A stretch of 64,000 bases of DNA from Chromatocurvus halotolerans (lineage in GTDB: Bacteria; Pseudomonadota; Gammaproteobacteria; Pseudomonadales; Halieaceae): positions 1 to 64,000 of the forward strand of contig NZ_SLWX01000015.1 of the NCBI RefSeq assembly GCF_004340525.1, given 5' to 3'. A model generated the notes under the pieces. That model ran no database searches. It had not been told where the DNA came from and worked only from the letters and a program-made list of their open reading frames with translations. Below are positions 43,660-51,451 of the stretch, piece after piece (the first letter of the stretch is position 1; each line of letters opens with the position of its first letter). A program made the translations under genes and the position numbers.

Positions 43660-43894
43660 GGCGTTGTCCTCTGGCAGTCGGGTCGTGTCCCGGGTAATGA
43701 TGCCATTGTGAAGCCCGATGGCAGCATTTGCGAGGGGGTATCGGGCGGAACCTGATCCTGACGCTGTGCTCGCCGTGCTTCCGGGCGCACAGCGTGAGCC
43801 GTGCCGCCATCGGTCTTGTCCGGGGCATATGATGCTTTGGTGCTTTGGTGATAAGCTGCTATGCTTGTTTGGTGTTTAGCTGGAAGTCGTCAAC

Positions 43895-44131
43895 ATGAGC
43901 CGTCTGACAATCACCCTTGATGATGAGATGCATCGTGCCCTCAAGGAAACAGCGGCGCGGCAGGGGCGTTCAATTGCGTCGATTATTGATGAAAGCTTGC
44001 GTCTGCGTGGCATTCAGGGTTCGGCGAGCGCGCGGGTCCTGGTCGCACAGGCCCGTGAGCGTTCGCAGTTGAGTGACGATGAGGCAATGGCGGTGGCGGT
44101 CGACGAGACGCATGTAGCGCGCGACCGGTGA
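43895..44131 (+). CDS. Ribbon-helix-helix antitoxin
   Basis: The 78-residue protein starts MSRLTITLDDEMHRALKETA, a CopG/Arc-type ribbon-helix-helix DNA-binding fold. It ends in a toxin-binding tail. It overlaps the PIN-domain toxin by GTGA and should neutralise it and repress the operon. Confidence 0.85.
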   Translation: MSRLTITLDDEMHRALKETAARQGRSIASIIDESLRLRGIQGSASARVLVAQARERSQLSDDEAMAVAVDETHVARDR

Positions 44132-44559
44132 GGCCGCCTGTAGTCGTTGATACCAACGTAGTGGTCGCCGGGCTGATTACGGGCGCAAAAGAGAGTCCGG
44201 TGGTGGTTATTCTGGATGCAATGTTGTCCGGCCAGTTGCTCTATCTGCTATCGCCAGCATTGCTTGCGGAGTATCGCGCTGTGTTACTGCGGCCAAAGCT
44301 GACCGCGCTGCACGGGCTGGTGGTAGCCGACGTCGATCAGCTACTGGTCGAGCTTACCGCCAACGGAATATGGCGCGAGCCGGCTGCCGCACCACACGCG
44401 CCGGATCGCAATGATGATCATCTTTGGGAACTGCTCCATGATTTTCCGGGGAGTGCCTTGATCACCGGAGATCGCCTGCTGCAGGAGAAACCGCCTGCGG
44501 GAATCTCTGTCATCTCTCCGTCAGCCTGGATTCACGGCATCGCCAGCTCGCTTCAGTAA
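44128..44559 (+). CDS. PIN-domain RNase toxin
   Basis: The 143-residue toxin starts at GTG 44128. Acidic residues of the PIN active site are seen in VVVDTNVVVAGLITG, LSPALLAEYRAVLLRP and ALITGDRLL, with DRNDDHLWELL in between. It belongs to the COG1569-like group of VapC-type RNases. Confidence 0.87.
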   Translation: MRPPVVVDTNVVVAGLITGAKESPVVVILDAMLSGQLLYLLSPALLAEYRAVLLRPKLTALHGLVVADVDQLLVELTANGIWREPAAAPHAPDRNDDHLWELLHDFPGSALITGDRLLQEKPPAGISVISPSAWIHGIASSLQ

Positions 44560-44582
44560 CCGCTGTCTGAACCTGACAGCGC

Positions 44583-45419
44583 TTAGCCAGCCACCCCATC
44601 CCGACACCGACAGCTCTCCCGCTCCCCCGTCTCCAGGCAGTACAGGGTCATGTGTCCGCCCCACACGCAGCCGGTATCCAGCGCGATCGCGTTGGGGTCA
44701 CCGGTCTGGCCCTGAATGGACGCCCAGTGGCCGAAGACGATGCGGTCCTTCGCGGCGCGGCGCTGCGGGTGCTGGAACCAGGCGCGCAGGCCGGGATCGC
44801 TGGCCGCGGGCTCACCGGGGTCGTGCAGCGGGCCCTTGCTCACCAGGTCCAGCCGGCCCTCGGCCGTGCAGTAGCGCATGCGAGTGAAGTAGTTGGTAAT
44901 CACTCGCAGGCGGTCGTTGCCGGTCAGGGCGTCGTTCCAGATATCCGGTGAGTTGCCGTACATGGCGGCAAAGAAGTCTTCATAACAGTCACCGCGCAGC
45001 ACCGCCTCCACTTCCCGCGCCCGCGCCGCCGACTCAGCCACCGACCACTGCGGCGGAATCCCTGCGTGCACCATCGTCACGCCGTGCTCCTGCCATAGCA
45101 GCGGCCGCTGGCGCAGCCAGTCAAGGAGGGTGTCGCGATCGGGCGCGGCCAGAATCGGCGCCAGGGTATCGCTACGGGACAGCGTCTTGTGCCCCGCGGC
45201 GGCGGCCAGCAGGTGCAGATCGTGATTGCCCAGCACCATGCGGATATTGTCCCGGCGCTCGTGGAACCAGCGCAGGGTGTCGAGGCAGCTCGGACCGCGA
45301 TTGACGATATCCCCCACCGACCACAGCATGTCCCGGTCGGTGTTGAAGTTCACCCGCTCCAGCAGGCACTGCAGCGGCTGCAGACAGCCCTGGAGATCAC
45401 CAACGGCCCAGGTGCTCAC
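44583..45419 (-). CDS. apaH: Symmetrical bis(5'-nucleosyl)-tetraphosphatase
   Basis: The 278-residue phosphatase hydrolyses Ap4A, and decaps Np4-capped RNA in E. coli. Metallophosphatase motifs: TWAVGDLQGCLQPL (Gly-Asp), VGDIVNRGPSCLDTL, MVLGNHDLHLLA (Gly-Asn-His-Asp), VHAGIPPQWS and FGHWASIQG. Third gene of the rsmA-apaG-apaH series, as in E. coli. Confidence 0.95.
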   Translation of the reverse strand: MSTWAVGDLQGCLQPLQCLLERVNFNTDRDMLWSVGDIVNRGPSCLDTLRWFHERRDNIRMVLGNHDLHLLAAAAGHKTLSRSDTLAPILAAPDRDTLLDWLRQRPLLWQEHGVTMVHAGIPPQWSVAESAARAREVEAVLRGDCYEDFFAAMYGNSPDIWNDALTGNDRLRVITNYFTRMRYCTAEGRLDLVSKGPLHDPGEPAASDPGLRAWFQHPQRRAAKDRIVFGHWASIQGQTGDPNAIALDTGCVWGGHMTLYCLETGERESCRCRDGVAG

Positions 45420-45458
45420 GCCCGCGTCTCTCTCAGCCTAGCCGCTCAACCCAGCTGC

Positions 45459-45872
45459 TCAGTTCAGCGCCGTGGGCGTGTGCAGGGTGAAAGCGCGGAT
45501 GGGCACCTCGAAGGCGGGCTGCTCTTTCGGGTCCATCTCGCCGCCATCGTGCACGATCATCGTGTATTCCCCCTGCATATAGCCCACTGGCGTCGGCAGC
45601 GTGGCGCCGCTGGTGTAGCGAAAGTGGGTGCCGGGCTCGATCACCGGCTGCTCGCCCACCACGCCGTCGCCGCGCACTTCCTGTACGTCGCCGTTGCCAT
45701 CGGTGATCTGCCAGTGCCGGGACAGCAGCTGCACCGGCTGCCTGCCGAAATTGGTGATGTCGATGGTGTAGGCAAAGGTGAACTGGCCACTCTCCGGGCT
45801 GGAGTGCGAGGGCAGGTAGGTGGTGCGGACGTCGACGGTGACGTTGTCAGGGTCGAAGGCTTTCTCAGTCAT
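45459..45872 (-). CDS. apaG: ApaG protein
   Basis: The 137-residue protein has a single ApaG/DUF525 beta-sandwich: FTFAYTIDITNFGRQPVQLL, SRHWQITDGNGDVQEVRGDG, VVGEQPVIEPGTHFRYTSGA. The biochemical role is unclear. Its start overlaps the rsmA stop by 8 bp. Confidence 0.94.
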   Translation of the reverse strand: MTEKAFDPDNVTVDVRTTYLPSHSSPESGQFTFAYTIDITNFGRQPVQLLSRHWQITDGNGDVQEVRGDGVVGEQPVIEPGTHFRYTSGATLPTPVGYMQGEYTMIVHDGGEMDPKEQPAFEVPIRAFTLHTPTALN

Positions 45873-46665
45873 GAAGTTGGTTCGCTATGGCAATGAAATC
45901 AGTGAGTTGCAGTGTTTCGGCGCGGGCGCCCGGGTCTATATCCAGGTCCTTGAGCTGCGCATCCGTGGCGATGCCCTTCAGGTTGTTACGCAGTGTCTTG
46001 CGGCGCTGGGCAAAGGCGGCCTGCACCGTGCTGCGCAGCGTCTCCACATCCACTGCGGGGTAGGGCGAGTGGCGCCAGGGTGTGAGTCGCACGATGGCGG
46101 ACTGCACTTTGGGCGGTGGGTTGAAGGCGCTGGGTGGCACGTCAAACAGGTGCTCCACATAGCAGTGATACTGCGCCATGATGCCCAGGCGCCCCCAGTC
46201 CCCGCCGCCGGGCTGGGCCGCGAGGCGCTTCACCACCTCAAGCTGCAGCATGAAGTGCATGTCCTCGATGATGGCGGTGTTCTCCAGCAGCCGGAAAATC
46301 AGCGGGGTGGAGATGTTGTAGGGCAGGTTGCCGACCACGCGCAGGCGCTCGTCGCGTTCGCCGTTGCGCCCGTCATTCAGCAACGCCGCGTAGTCGAACT
46401 CGAGCGCATCGGCACTGTGCAGCTTGAAGCGGGGGTAAATGCTGAAGGCCGCCAGCAGGCCGGCGGTGAGGTCGCGATCCAGCTCGATGGCGTCCAGGTA
46501 GCAGCCGCTGCTGACCAGCGCCTCGGTGAGTGCGCCGCGTCCGGGACCGATTTCCACCACGCGATCATCGGTGCGCGGCGCTACCGCACTTTCAATGCGG
46601 CTGACAATGGCACCATCTTCCAGAAAATTCTGGCCAAAGCGCTTTCTGGGGCGTGCGGCTCTCAT
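45865..46665 (-). CDS. rsmA: 16S rRNA dimethyladenosine transferase
   Basis: The 266-residue methyltransferase dimethylates the two adenosines near the 3' end of 16S rRNA. It starts at ATG 46665 (MRAARPRKRFGQNFLEDGAI). It has VVEIGPGRGALTEALVSSG for SAM binding and RVVGNLPYNISTPLIFRLLE, the NLPY catalytic motif. It is divergent from the exporter permease, with only 79 bp between. Confidence 0.96.
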   Translation of the reverse strand: MRAARPRKRFGQNFLEDGAIVSRIESAVAPRTDDRVVEIGPGRGALTEALVSSGCYLDAIELDRDLTAGLLAAFSIYPRFKLHSADALEFDYAALLNDGRNGERDERLRVVGNLPYNISTPLIFRLLENTAIIEDMHFMLQLEVVKRLAAQPGGGDWGRLGIMAQYHCYVEHLFDVPPSAFNPPPKVQSAIVRLTPWRHSPYPAVDVETLRSTVQAAFAQRRKTLRNNLKGIATDAQLKDLDIDPGARAETLQLTDFIAIANQLHD

Positions 46666-46744
46666 GCCGGCAATTGTACGGCGTGGGGGTGGGAAGTACA
46701 GCGCGGGCTGGTAACATTGCGCCTCCATTGCCGCAGATGCCCGC

Positions 46745-47521
46745 ATGACACTCCGCCACACCCTCAGCCTGATGGACACCATGGCCCGCATGTCGCTCAA
46801 GGCCGACGCGTCCCGCTATTTCCTGGGGTATATCTGGTGGGTGCTGGAGCCGCTGCTCTATGTGGCCGTGTTCTACGTGGTGTTCGAGATCATTCTGCAG
46901 AACCGGCAGGAAAACTTCCTGGTGTTCCTGATGTGCGGCAAGCTGGTGTTCATCTGGTTCTCCAAGTCCATCAACCAGGCCTCCCGCAGCATCGTGCTGG
47001 CGCAGGGGCTGATCGCCAAGATCGACATTCCCAAGGCGCTGTTTCCGCTCGCCACCATTCATGAAGGGCTATACAAACAGGCCTCGGTATTCCTGCTGCT
47101 GGTTGTTGTGCTGTGGATGAACGGCTACGGCGTCAGCGCCAGCTGGCTGTGGCTGCTGCCGCTGATGCTGGTGAGCTACCTGATGATTGTGGCGGGGTCG
47201 CTGATCGGCGCATTTCTGGTGTGTCTGGCGTTTGATTTCAGCATGTTCATCAGTCTGGGGATGATCTTTCTGATGTTTACTTCGGGGGTGTTCTGGGACG
47301 TGCGCAGCCTCACCGATCCGGCGATGATCCAGACCGTGCTGACCGTGAATCCGCTGGCGTTCATGCTGGATGCGTACCGGCAGGTGCTGATGCATGGTGT
47401 GGCGCCGGCGGGCGGGCATCTGCTTGCGATTGGCCTGGGTTCCCTGGCGGTGGCGCTGCTGATGGTTCGCGTAATGCAGCGGCGTGGGCAGTTTCTGGCG
47501 CTGAAGGCGATTACGGCGTGA
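46745..47521 (+). CDS. ABC-2-type polysaccharide export permease
   Basis: The 258-residue inner-membrane permease has six hydrophobic segments and belongs to the ABC-2/Wzm family that exports O-antigen-like or capsular glycans. The N-terminal amphipathic part (MARMSLKADASRYFLGYIWW) and the VLEPLLYVAVFYVVFEIIL helix are typical. The gene ends GCGTGA, the same sequence that overlaps the start of the ATPase gene at 50623. The two genes were therefore probably once coupled, and are now split by the 3.1-kb patch. Confidence 0.87.
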   Translation: MTLRHTLSLMDTMARMSLKADASRYFLGYIWWVLEPLLYVAVFYVVFEIILQNRQENFLVFLMCGKLVFIWFSKSINQASRSIVLAQGLIAKIDIPKALFPLATIHEGLYKQASVFLLLVVVLWMNGYGVSASWLWLLPLMLVSYLMIVAGSLIGAFLVCLAFDFSMFISLGMIFLMFTSGVFWDVRSLTDPAMIQTVLTVNPLAFMLDAYRQVLMHGVAPAGGHLLAIGLGSLAVALLMVRVMQRRGQFLALKAITA

Positions 47522-47567
47522 CCTGAGCCCACAAGCGACATACGCGCCTTTGTCGCATTCACGCAGA

Positions 47568-47886
47568 TTACGGCGAATGGATGGGCCATCCGGCGGGCCC
47601 AGCCTGCTGCAGCGAATCCAGGTCCTGCGAGGCGTTTTCGATGCCAAACACGCCGCTCAAGGGCGAATGTCGGGCAGCCAGCTGCGCGTCAGTATAGCGT
47701 CCCTCATCGATTAGATAATAGCGCAGGTGGGGCTGATACATTCGCAGGAACTCCGGTGGTTCCGGCCGGATCATCTTCTAGATGTCGTCAAATAGCGGTG
47801 TGATGTGGTTGCCGAAGTGGATCTGCAACGTTGTACGGTCCATTGGCGCGGCGATCCTGGGCGGGGCAAATCACTCAACCAACTGC
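47568..47886 (-). pseudogene. Rpn-family nuclease remnant
   Basis: The minus strand encodes pieces of the Rpn protein found complete at 49277-50245. Nearest the original start is FAPPRIAAPMDRTTLQI and HFGNHITPLFDD. After a deletion and stop the frame continues MIRPEPPEFLRMYQPHLRYY and GVFGIENASQDLDSLQQA. It then runs into unrelated sequence. The gene is dead. Confidence 0.8.
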
Positions 47887-47894
47887 TACAGGAA

Positions 47895-47962
47895 ATATGG
47901 AACAGAGAGCGGGCCCCGGCAAGCCGATGGCCACATCTGTTGGAAAGTGCGCCTCCGCGGAA
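47895..47962. repeat. Rpn-associated repeat, copy 1 (short)
   Basis: About 68 bp containing CCGGCAAGCCGATGGCCACA and CCTCCGCGGAA, very similar to copies 2 (48628-48729) and 3 (50263-50366). It lies directly upstream of the Rpn remnant. Confidence 0.75.
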
Positions 47963-48124
47963 GCCGCTGACGGCGGTGATAGTCTCGGCACATGACGCAG
48001 CGGGAACTGGGCATTACCGAAAGTCCTGTGTCCCTCCTCGTTAAGCAAGCAGTTGCAAGGGTATACTGCACAAATCGCCTGACATCTCTTTGGCGCCTCT
48101 TTGGGTGGGGCTTGGGAGCAAGGC

Positions 48125-48418
48125 ATGGAAAAACGCAGAGTACTTTCGTTGCTCAAGAAAAGCATGGGCGAGGTGCGTGACGACTTCGGTGTCACCAGGC
48201 TCAGCCTGTTTGGGTCTACCGCTCGCGATGAGGCCGGTGAACGCAGCGATGTGGATGTCCTTGTGGCCTTTGATGGGCCGGCGACTTCGGCGCGTTATTT
48301 CGGTCTGTTGTTCTACCTGGAGGATCTTTTGGGGTGTCCGGTTGACCTGGTGACGGACAAGGCCTTGAGAGCAGAGCTCCGCCCCTATATTGAACGAGAG
48401 CTGATCCGTGTCGGATGA
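48125..48418 (+). CDS. MNT-type nucleotidyltransferase antitoxin
   Basis: The 97-residue protein is a minimal nucleotidyltransferase (MntA type): RLSLFGSTARDEAGERSDVD carries the Gly-Ser and the Asp-x-Asp, followed by VLVAFDGPATSARY. In complete MNT/HEPN modules it inactivates the HEPN RNase toxin by adding AMP to it. ATG 48125 is preceded by GGGAGCAAGGC. The HEPN partner overlaps by 11 bp but is truncated, so this gene is probably an orphan. Confidence 0.85.
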   Translation: MEKRRVLSLLKKSMGEVRDDFGVTRLSLFGSTARDEAGERSDVDVLVAFDGPATSARYFGLLFYLEDLLGCPVDLVTDKALRAELRPYIERELIRVG

Positions 48419-48707
48419 GAGCAGTCGAGCCTGGATGTTCTATCTTGACGATATGATTGGTTTTACAGAGCGAGTCCTTACATACACTGAGGGCTACGAC
48501 AAAACAGGCTTCGTGTCGAGTGGCATCACGTACGATGCAACATTGCGAAACCTCGAGCTAATCGGCGAAGCGGCAACACATGTTCCTACTGAAGTGCGCG
48601 AGCGGTATCCAAGGGTGCCCTGGCGCCTGCTGGTCAGTGTTTGTGGGCGCTCAGAATCAGAATATGGGACAGAGCAGAGGCCCCGGCAAGCCGATGGCCA
48701 CATCTGA
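48408..48707 (+). pseudogene. Truncated HEPN (DUF86) toxin
   Basis: Starting at GTG 48408, the frame encodes a HEPN domain (YLDDMIGFTERVLTYTEGYD, ATLRNLELIGEAATHVPTEV, RERYPRVPWR). It runs at about 48628 into the Rpn-associated repeat, and the last residues (SESEYGTEQRPRQADGHI) are translated repeat. The catalytic Arg-x4-6-His motif and the C-terminal helix, which should follow VPWR, are lost. The product cannot be an active RNase. Confidence 0.78.
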
Positions 48708-48729
48708 TGGAAAGTGCACCTCCGCGGAA
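48628..48729. repeat. Rpn-associated repeat, copy 2
   Basis: About 102 bp similar to 50263-50366, from TGCTGGTC to CCTCCGCGGAA. It cuts the HEPN gene and lies just before the 5'-truncated HTH antitoxin. Confidence 0.75.
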
Positions 48730-48816
48730 ACGCCAATGCAATGTGCAAGCCAGGGCAGGGACGACCCAATATAGCTGTTACAGGTCCCGGTTAAACGAGA
48801 TATCGGTGCTGAGATA

Positions 48817-49074
48817 TTGGATGGCATCAGAGAAATCCAGCAGTACAAGAAGGGCAAGGTTGAATTAAAAGCCACGGAGCTTTCGGAACCCTCAGCTCCG
48901 CAAGTCATTCGCTCAAAACTCAACATGTCGCAATCGGCATTTGCTGGTTTACTGGGTGTCAGTATGCGTACGCTCCAGGATTGGGAGCAAGGTCGCCGTG
49001 AACCGCAAGGCCCGGCCGTGGCTCTGTTGCGTATTGCGGAGCAACACCCCGAGGTTTTTACGCAGCTCCACTAA
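48817..49074 (+). CDS. HTH-type (HigA/NadS-like) antitoxin, 5'-truncated
   Basis: The 85-residue frame opens at TTG 48817 and contains SQSAFAGLLGVSMRTLQDWE and QGRREPQGPAVALLRIAEQH, an Xre helix-turn-helix of the HigA/NadS antitoxins. The frame is open for 13 codons further upstream (VKRDIGAEIL), which matches the usual N-terminus, but no start codon is left there because a stop and repeat sequence precede it. No toxin gene is adjacent. Confidence 0.7.
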   Translation: MDGIREIQQYKKGKVELKATELSEPSAPQVIRSKLNMSQSAFAGLLGVSMRTLQDWEQGRREPQGPAVALLRIAEQHPEVFTQLH

Positions 49075-49112
49075 ACGTGTAACACGTGCAGGCTGTCGGA
49101 AAGATTCTCGCT

Positions 49113-49145
49113 GCACTCTCGTCGCACTCTCGTCGCACTCTCGCA
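49113..49145. repeat. 11-bp tandem repeat, three units
   Basis: GCACTCTCGTC occurs three times head to tail, the last unit ending GCA instead of GTC. It lies downstream of the HTH antitoxin. Confidence 0.7.
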
Positions 49146-49181
49146 ATTTGCCGCAGCTGCAGGCGCCATGCGATCTGGGCG

Positions 49182-49222
49182 GTTTTTTGGTCACTGTCTG
49201 GCGTTCTTGATCACCAAAAAAC
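49182..49222. terminator. Inverted repeat, possible bidirectional terminator
   Basis: GTTTTTTGGT at 49182-49191 pairs with ACCAAAAAAC at 49213-49222. It lies between the convergent HTH and Rpn genes. The stem is A+T-rich, so the terminator call is weak. Confidence 0.35.
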
Positions 49223-49276
49223 GACTCCGCGGAGATTTTTTTGCCAGCGTAAAAGCCGGGTCAGCCTTTCGATAGC

Positions 49277-50245
49277 CTATTTTGCATTCCCAAGCAGCTC
49301 CTCAACACTCGCCGTCACCAGAATTTCATCGGCCCAGGCCTCCAGCTGCTCGGCGGAAGCGGTTTCCAGCCGCTTCGCAGCCCAGTCCGGCAGCTCGCCG
49401 AAGCGGCGGGCCAGCTGCCGCTGCAGAACGCGTCGCTCACCTTCAAGGCGACCTTCCCGCCGCTCCTTCTCACCCAGGTACCCCCATTTTTTCGCCAGCA
49501 TATCTTTTTGCTCCACGACACTGTTCAGTTGATCCAGGTCTACACTCACCCCCAGCCGCTGCAGGTGACGCTTCAGCCAGCGGGTGATTATCGCGTCTGT
49601 GCGCTCCTTGTTCGGGTCTGCGCGGATGATGGCAATTACCCGATCCACAGCCTGCTGCAGCGAATCCAGGTCCTGCGAGGCGTTTTCGATGCCAAACACG
49701 CCGCTCAAGGGCGAATGTCGGGCACGTAACTCTTCGCCAGTATAGCTCCCCTCATCGATTAGATAATAGCGCAGGTGGGGCTGATACACTCGCAGGAACT
49801 CCGGTGGTTCCGGCCGGATCATGTTGTAGATGTCCTGGTGGGCGGTCCAGCGCCGCGAGCCGTTGTAGAGCACAATCGGCAGTACCGGCGGCAGTCCCTT
49901 GCCGGCGGTGGTGGCGCCTGACTTCAGCAGGTTGTCGTAGAAACAGGCCACGTAGTGCAACAGCCGGAGCGGCATGCGCCGGTCCAGGCTGGACTGGAAT
50001 TCCAACAGCATGTAGAGGTACACCCTGGTTTCCATTCCCTGCGAGTGGATCGCCACCGACCACACCACGTCCTCGAACTTCTCCTCAAATAGCGGTGTGA
50101 TGTAGTTGCCGGAGTGGATCTGCAGCGTTGTAAAGTCCATTAGCGCGGCGATCCTGGGCGGGGCAAATTCCTCAACCAACTGCTGCACAAACTCCGGGTG
50201 ACTGAAGAGCTCCTTGTAGCCGGTATCGTGGTGCTGGCTGGCCAT
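49277..50245 (-). CDS. Rpn-family recombination-promoting nuclease
   Basis: The 322-residue protein starts at ATG 50245 (MASQHHDTGYKELFSHPEFV). It has the Rpn/transposase_31 PD-(D/E)xK fold: TTLQIHSGNYITPLFEEKFE, then VYLYMLLEFQSSLDRRMPLR with the Glu-x-Gln active-site strand, then LPPVLPIVLYNGSRRWTAHQ. The C-terminus is a DUF4351-like helical tail. Rpn proteins are DNA nucleases linked to RecA-independent recombination. A dead copy lies at 47568-47886 and a tail fragment at 50370-50450, so the family has multiplied locally. Confidence 0.85.
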   Translation of the reverse strand: MASQHHDTGYKELFSHPEFVQQLVEEFAPPRIAALMDFTTLQIHSGNYITPLFEEKFEDVVWSVAIHSQGMETRVYLYMLLEFQSSLDRRMPLRLLHYVACFYDNLLKSGATTAGKGLPPVLPIVLYNGSRRWTAHQDIYNMIRPEPPEFLRVYQPHLRYYLIDEGSYTGEELRARHSPLSGVFGIENASQDLDSLQQAVDRVIAIIRADPNKERTDAIITRWLKRHLQRLGVSVDLDQLNSVVEQKDMLAKKWGYLGEKERREGRLEGERRVLQRQLARRFGELPDWAAKRLETASAEQLEAWADEILVTASVEELLGNAK

Positions 50246-50262
50246 CGCGCCCTCCGTGGCGG

Positions 50263-50366
50263 TGCTGGTCGGCGTTTTTTGGGCGCTCGAAATCAGAGCA
50301 TGGAACAGAGAAGAGGCCCCCGGCAAGCCGATGGCCGCATCTGATGGAAAGTGCACCTCCACGGAA
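50263..50366. repeat. Rpn-associated repeat, copy 3
   Basis: About 104 bp just upstream of the intact Rpn gene, similar to copies 1 and 2. It includes GGCAAGCCGATGGCC and CCTCCACGGAA. Confidence 0.75.
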
Positions 50367-50450
50367 ACGTTATTTGCCAGCGTGAAAGCCGGCTCAGCCT
50401 TTCTGTCACCTATTTTGCATTCCCAGGCAGCGTCTCAAATTGCTCCACGA
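50367..50450 (-). pseudogene. 3'-end fragment of another Rpn copy
   Basis: The sequence TTTGCCAGCGTGAAAGCCGG to CCTATTTTGCATTCCCAGGC matches the 3' end and flank of the intact Rpn gene (49238-49295), including the codons for GNAK and stop. The rest of the gene is gone. Confidence 0.65.
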
Positions 50451-50466
50451 CAGTTGTACGGCCTTG

Positions 50467-50626
50467 TTTGTACGATGTAGGGGTGGGAAGTGCAGTTGAG
50501 GCTGGTAACATGCGCTTTATAATCGACGCAGACAGCCGCATGCCGCTCAGACAAACCCTCAGCCAGAATCTCAGCCGCCTTATCGACTCGAAGGCCCGCA
50601 TGGCACTGAAGGCGATTACGGCGTGA
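50467..50626 (+). pseudogene. Shrunken duplicate of the exporter permease gene
   Basis: The region repeats, with divergence, the sequence upstream of and at the start of the permease gene (46673-46800), including GGGGTGGGAAGT and GGCTGGTAACAT. It then jumps to the last 21 bp of the permease (CTGAAGGCGATTACGGCGTGA). The result is a 38-codon frame (50510-50626) with MPLRQTLSQNL and MALKAITA. It overlaps the ATPase start by GTGA. It may still act as leader and ribosome-loading site for the ATPase. Confidence 0.75.
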
Positions 50627-51423
50627 GCGTAGAGAAGGGCCAGCAAAGGGTGGCGGGCGCTGTCGGGGACGCGCCTGGCGACAGGTGCGTCTCCAGCGCT
50701 GGCGCTGGCGTCGCCCGTGGCGAGGTAATGCTGGAGCTGGTGGATGTCTACCACAGTTACCATGCCCGCAAGGACAACTTCGAGCACGGCGTGCACCGGG
50801 TGCTCGATGGCGTGTCCCTCAAGCTGCACCGCGGCGAGACCCTGGGCATTATTGGTCGCAACGGCGCCGGCAAGACCACCCTGCTGCGGCTGATGGCGGG
50901 TATTCTGGCGCCCTCGCGGGGAACCGTGTGGCGCCGGCCGGGCATCAGCTGTTCCTTGCTCACCATTGGACTGGGCTTTCAGCCCTCGCTGTCCGGGCGG
51001 GATAATGCGCTGCTTTCCGCGATGTTGCAGGGCGCGACGAAGCGTGAGGCTGAGGGGTATCTTGCTGATATTCAGGAGTTTTCCGAGCTCGGACATTCCT
51101 TTGACGAGCCGGTGAAAACCTATTCTGCAGGCATGCGTGCGCGGTTGGGGTTCACCACCGCATTGATGACCCATGTGGATGTGTTGCTGATTGATGAAGT
51201 GCTGGGGGTGGGCGATGCCGCTTTCCGGCAGAAGGCGTCAACGGCCATGCGCGACAAGGTGGGTGGGGATCAGACGGTGGTGCTGGTGTCGCATATGGCG
51301 GAGCAGGTGCGGCAGCTGTGTGGGCGGGCGGTGTTGTTGGAGGAGGCGCGGGTAGCGGCTGAGGGGGAGGTTGACGGGGTGCTGGACGTGTATGCCCAGC
51401 CCTCGGGGACTGCGCCCGCCTGA
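50623..51423 (+). CDS. ABC polysaccharide exporter ATPase (Wzt-like)
   Basis: The 266-residue ATPase starts at GTG 50623, though ATG 50728 (MLELVDVYHSYHARK) may be the true core start. Walker A is IIGRNGAGKTTLLRL, the signature is VKTYSAGMRARLGF, and Walker B is VDVLLIDEVLGVGDAAF. The His switch lies in VVLVSHMAEQVRQL. It lacks the C-terminal sugar-recognition domain of long Wzt proteins. It should power the permease at 46745-47521. Confidence 0.87.
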   Translation: MSVEKGQQRVAGAVGDAPGDRCVSSAGAGVARGEVMLELVDVYHSYHARKDNFEHGVHRVLDGVSLKLHRGETLGIIGRNGAGKTTLLRLMAGILAPSRGTVWRRPGISCSLLTIGLGFQPSLSGRDNALLSAMLQGATKREAEGYLADIQEFSELGHSFDEPVKTYSAGMRARLGFTTALMTHVDVLLIDEVLGVGDAAFRQKASTAMRDKVGGDQTVVLVSHMAEQVRQLCGRAVLLEEARVAAEGEVDGVLDVYAQPSGTAPA

Positions 51424-51451
51424 TCTCGCATAAGGCTTGCCAGCTCTCTGG

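Noticed and set aside
49113-49145. CRISPR-like repeat
   Set aside because: Three contiguous 11-bp units without spacers; no CRISPR array or cas gene was seen anywhere in the window.
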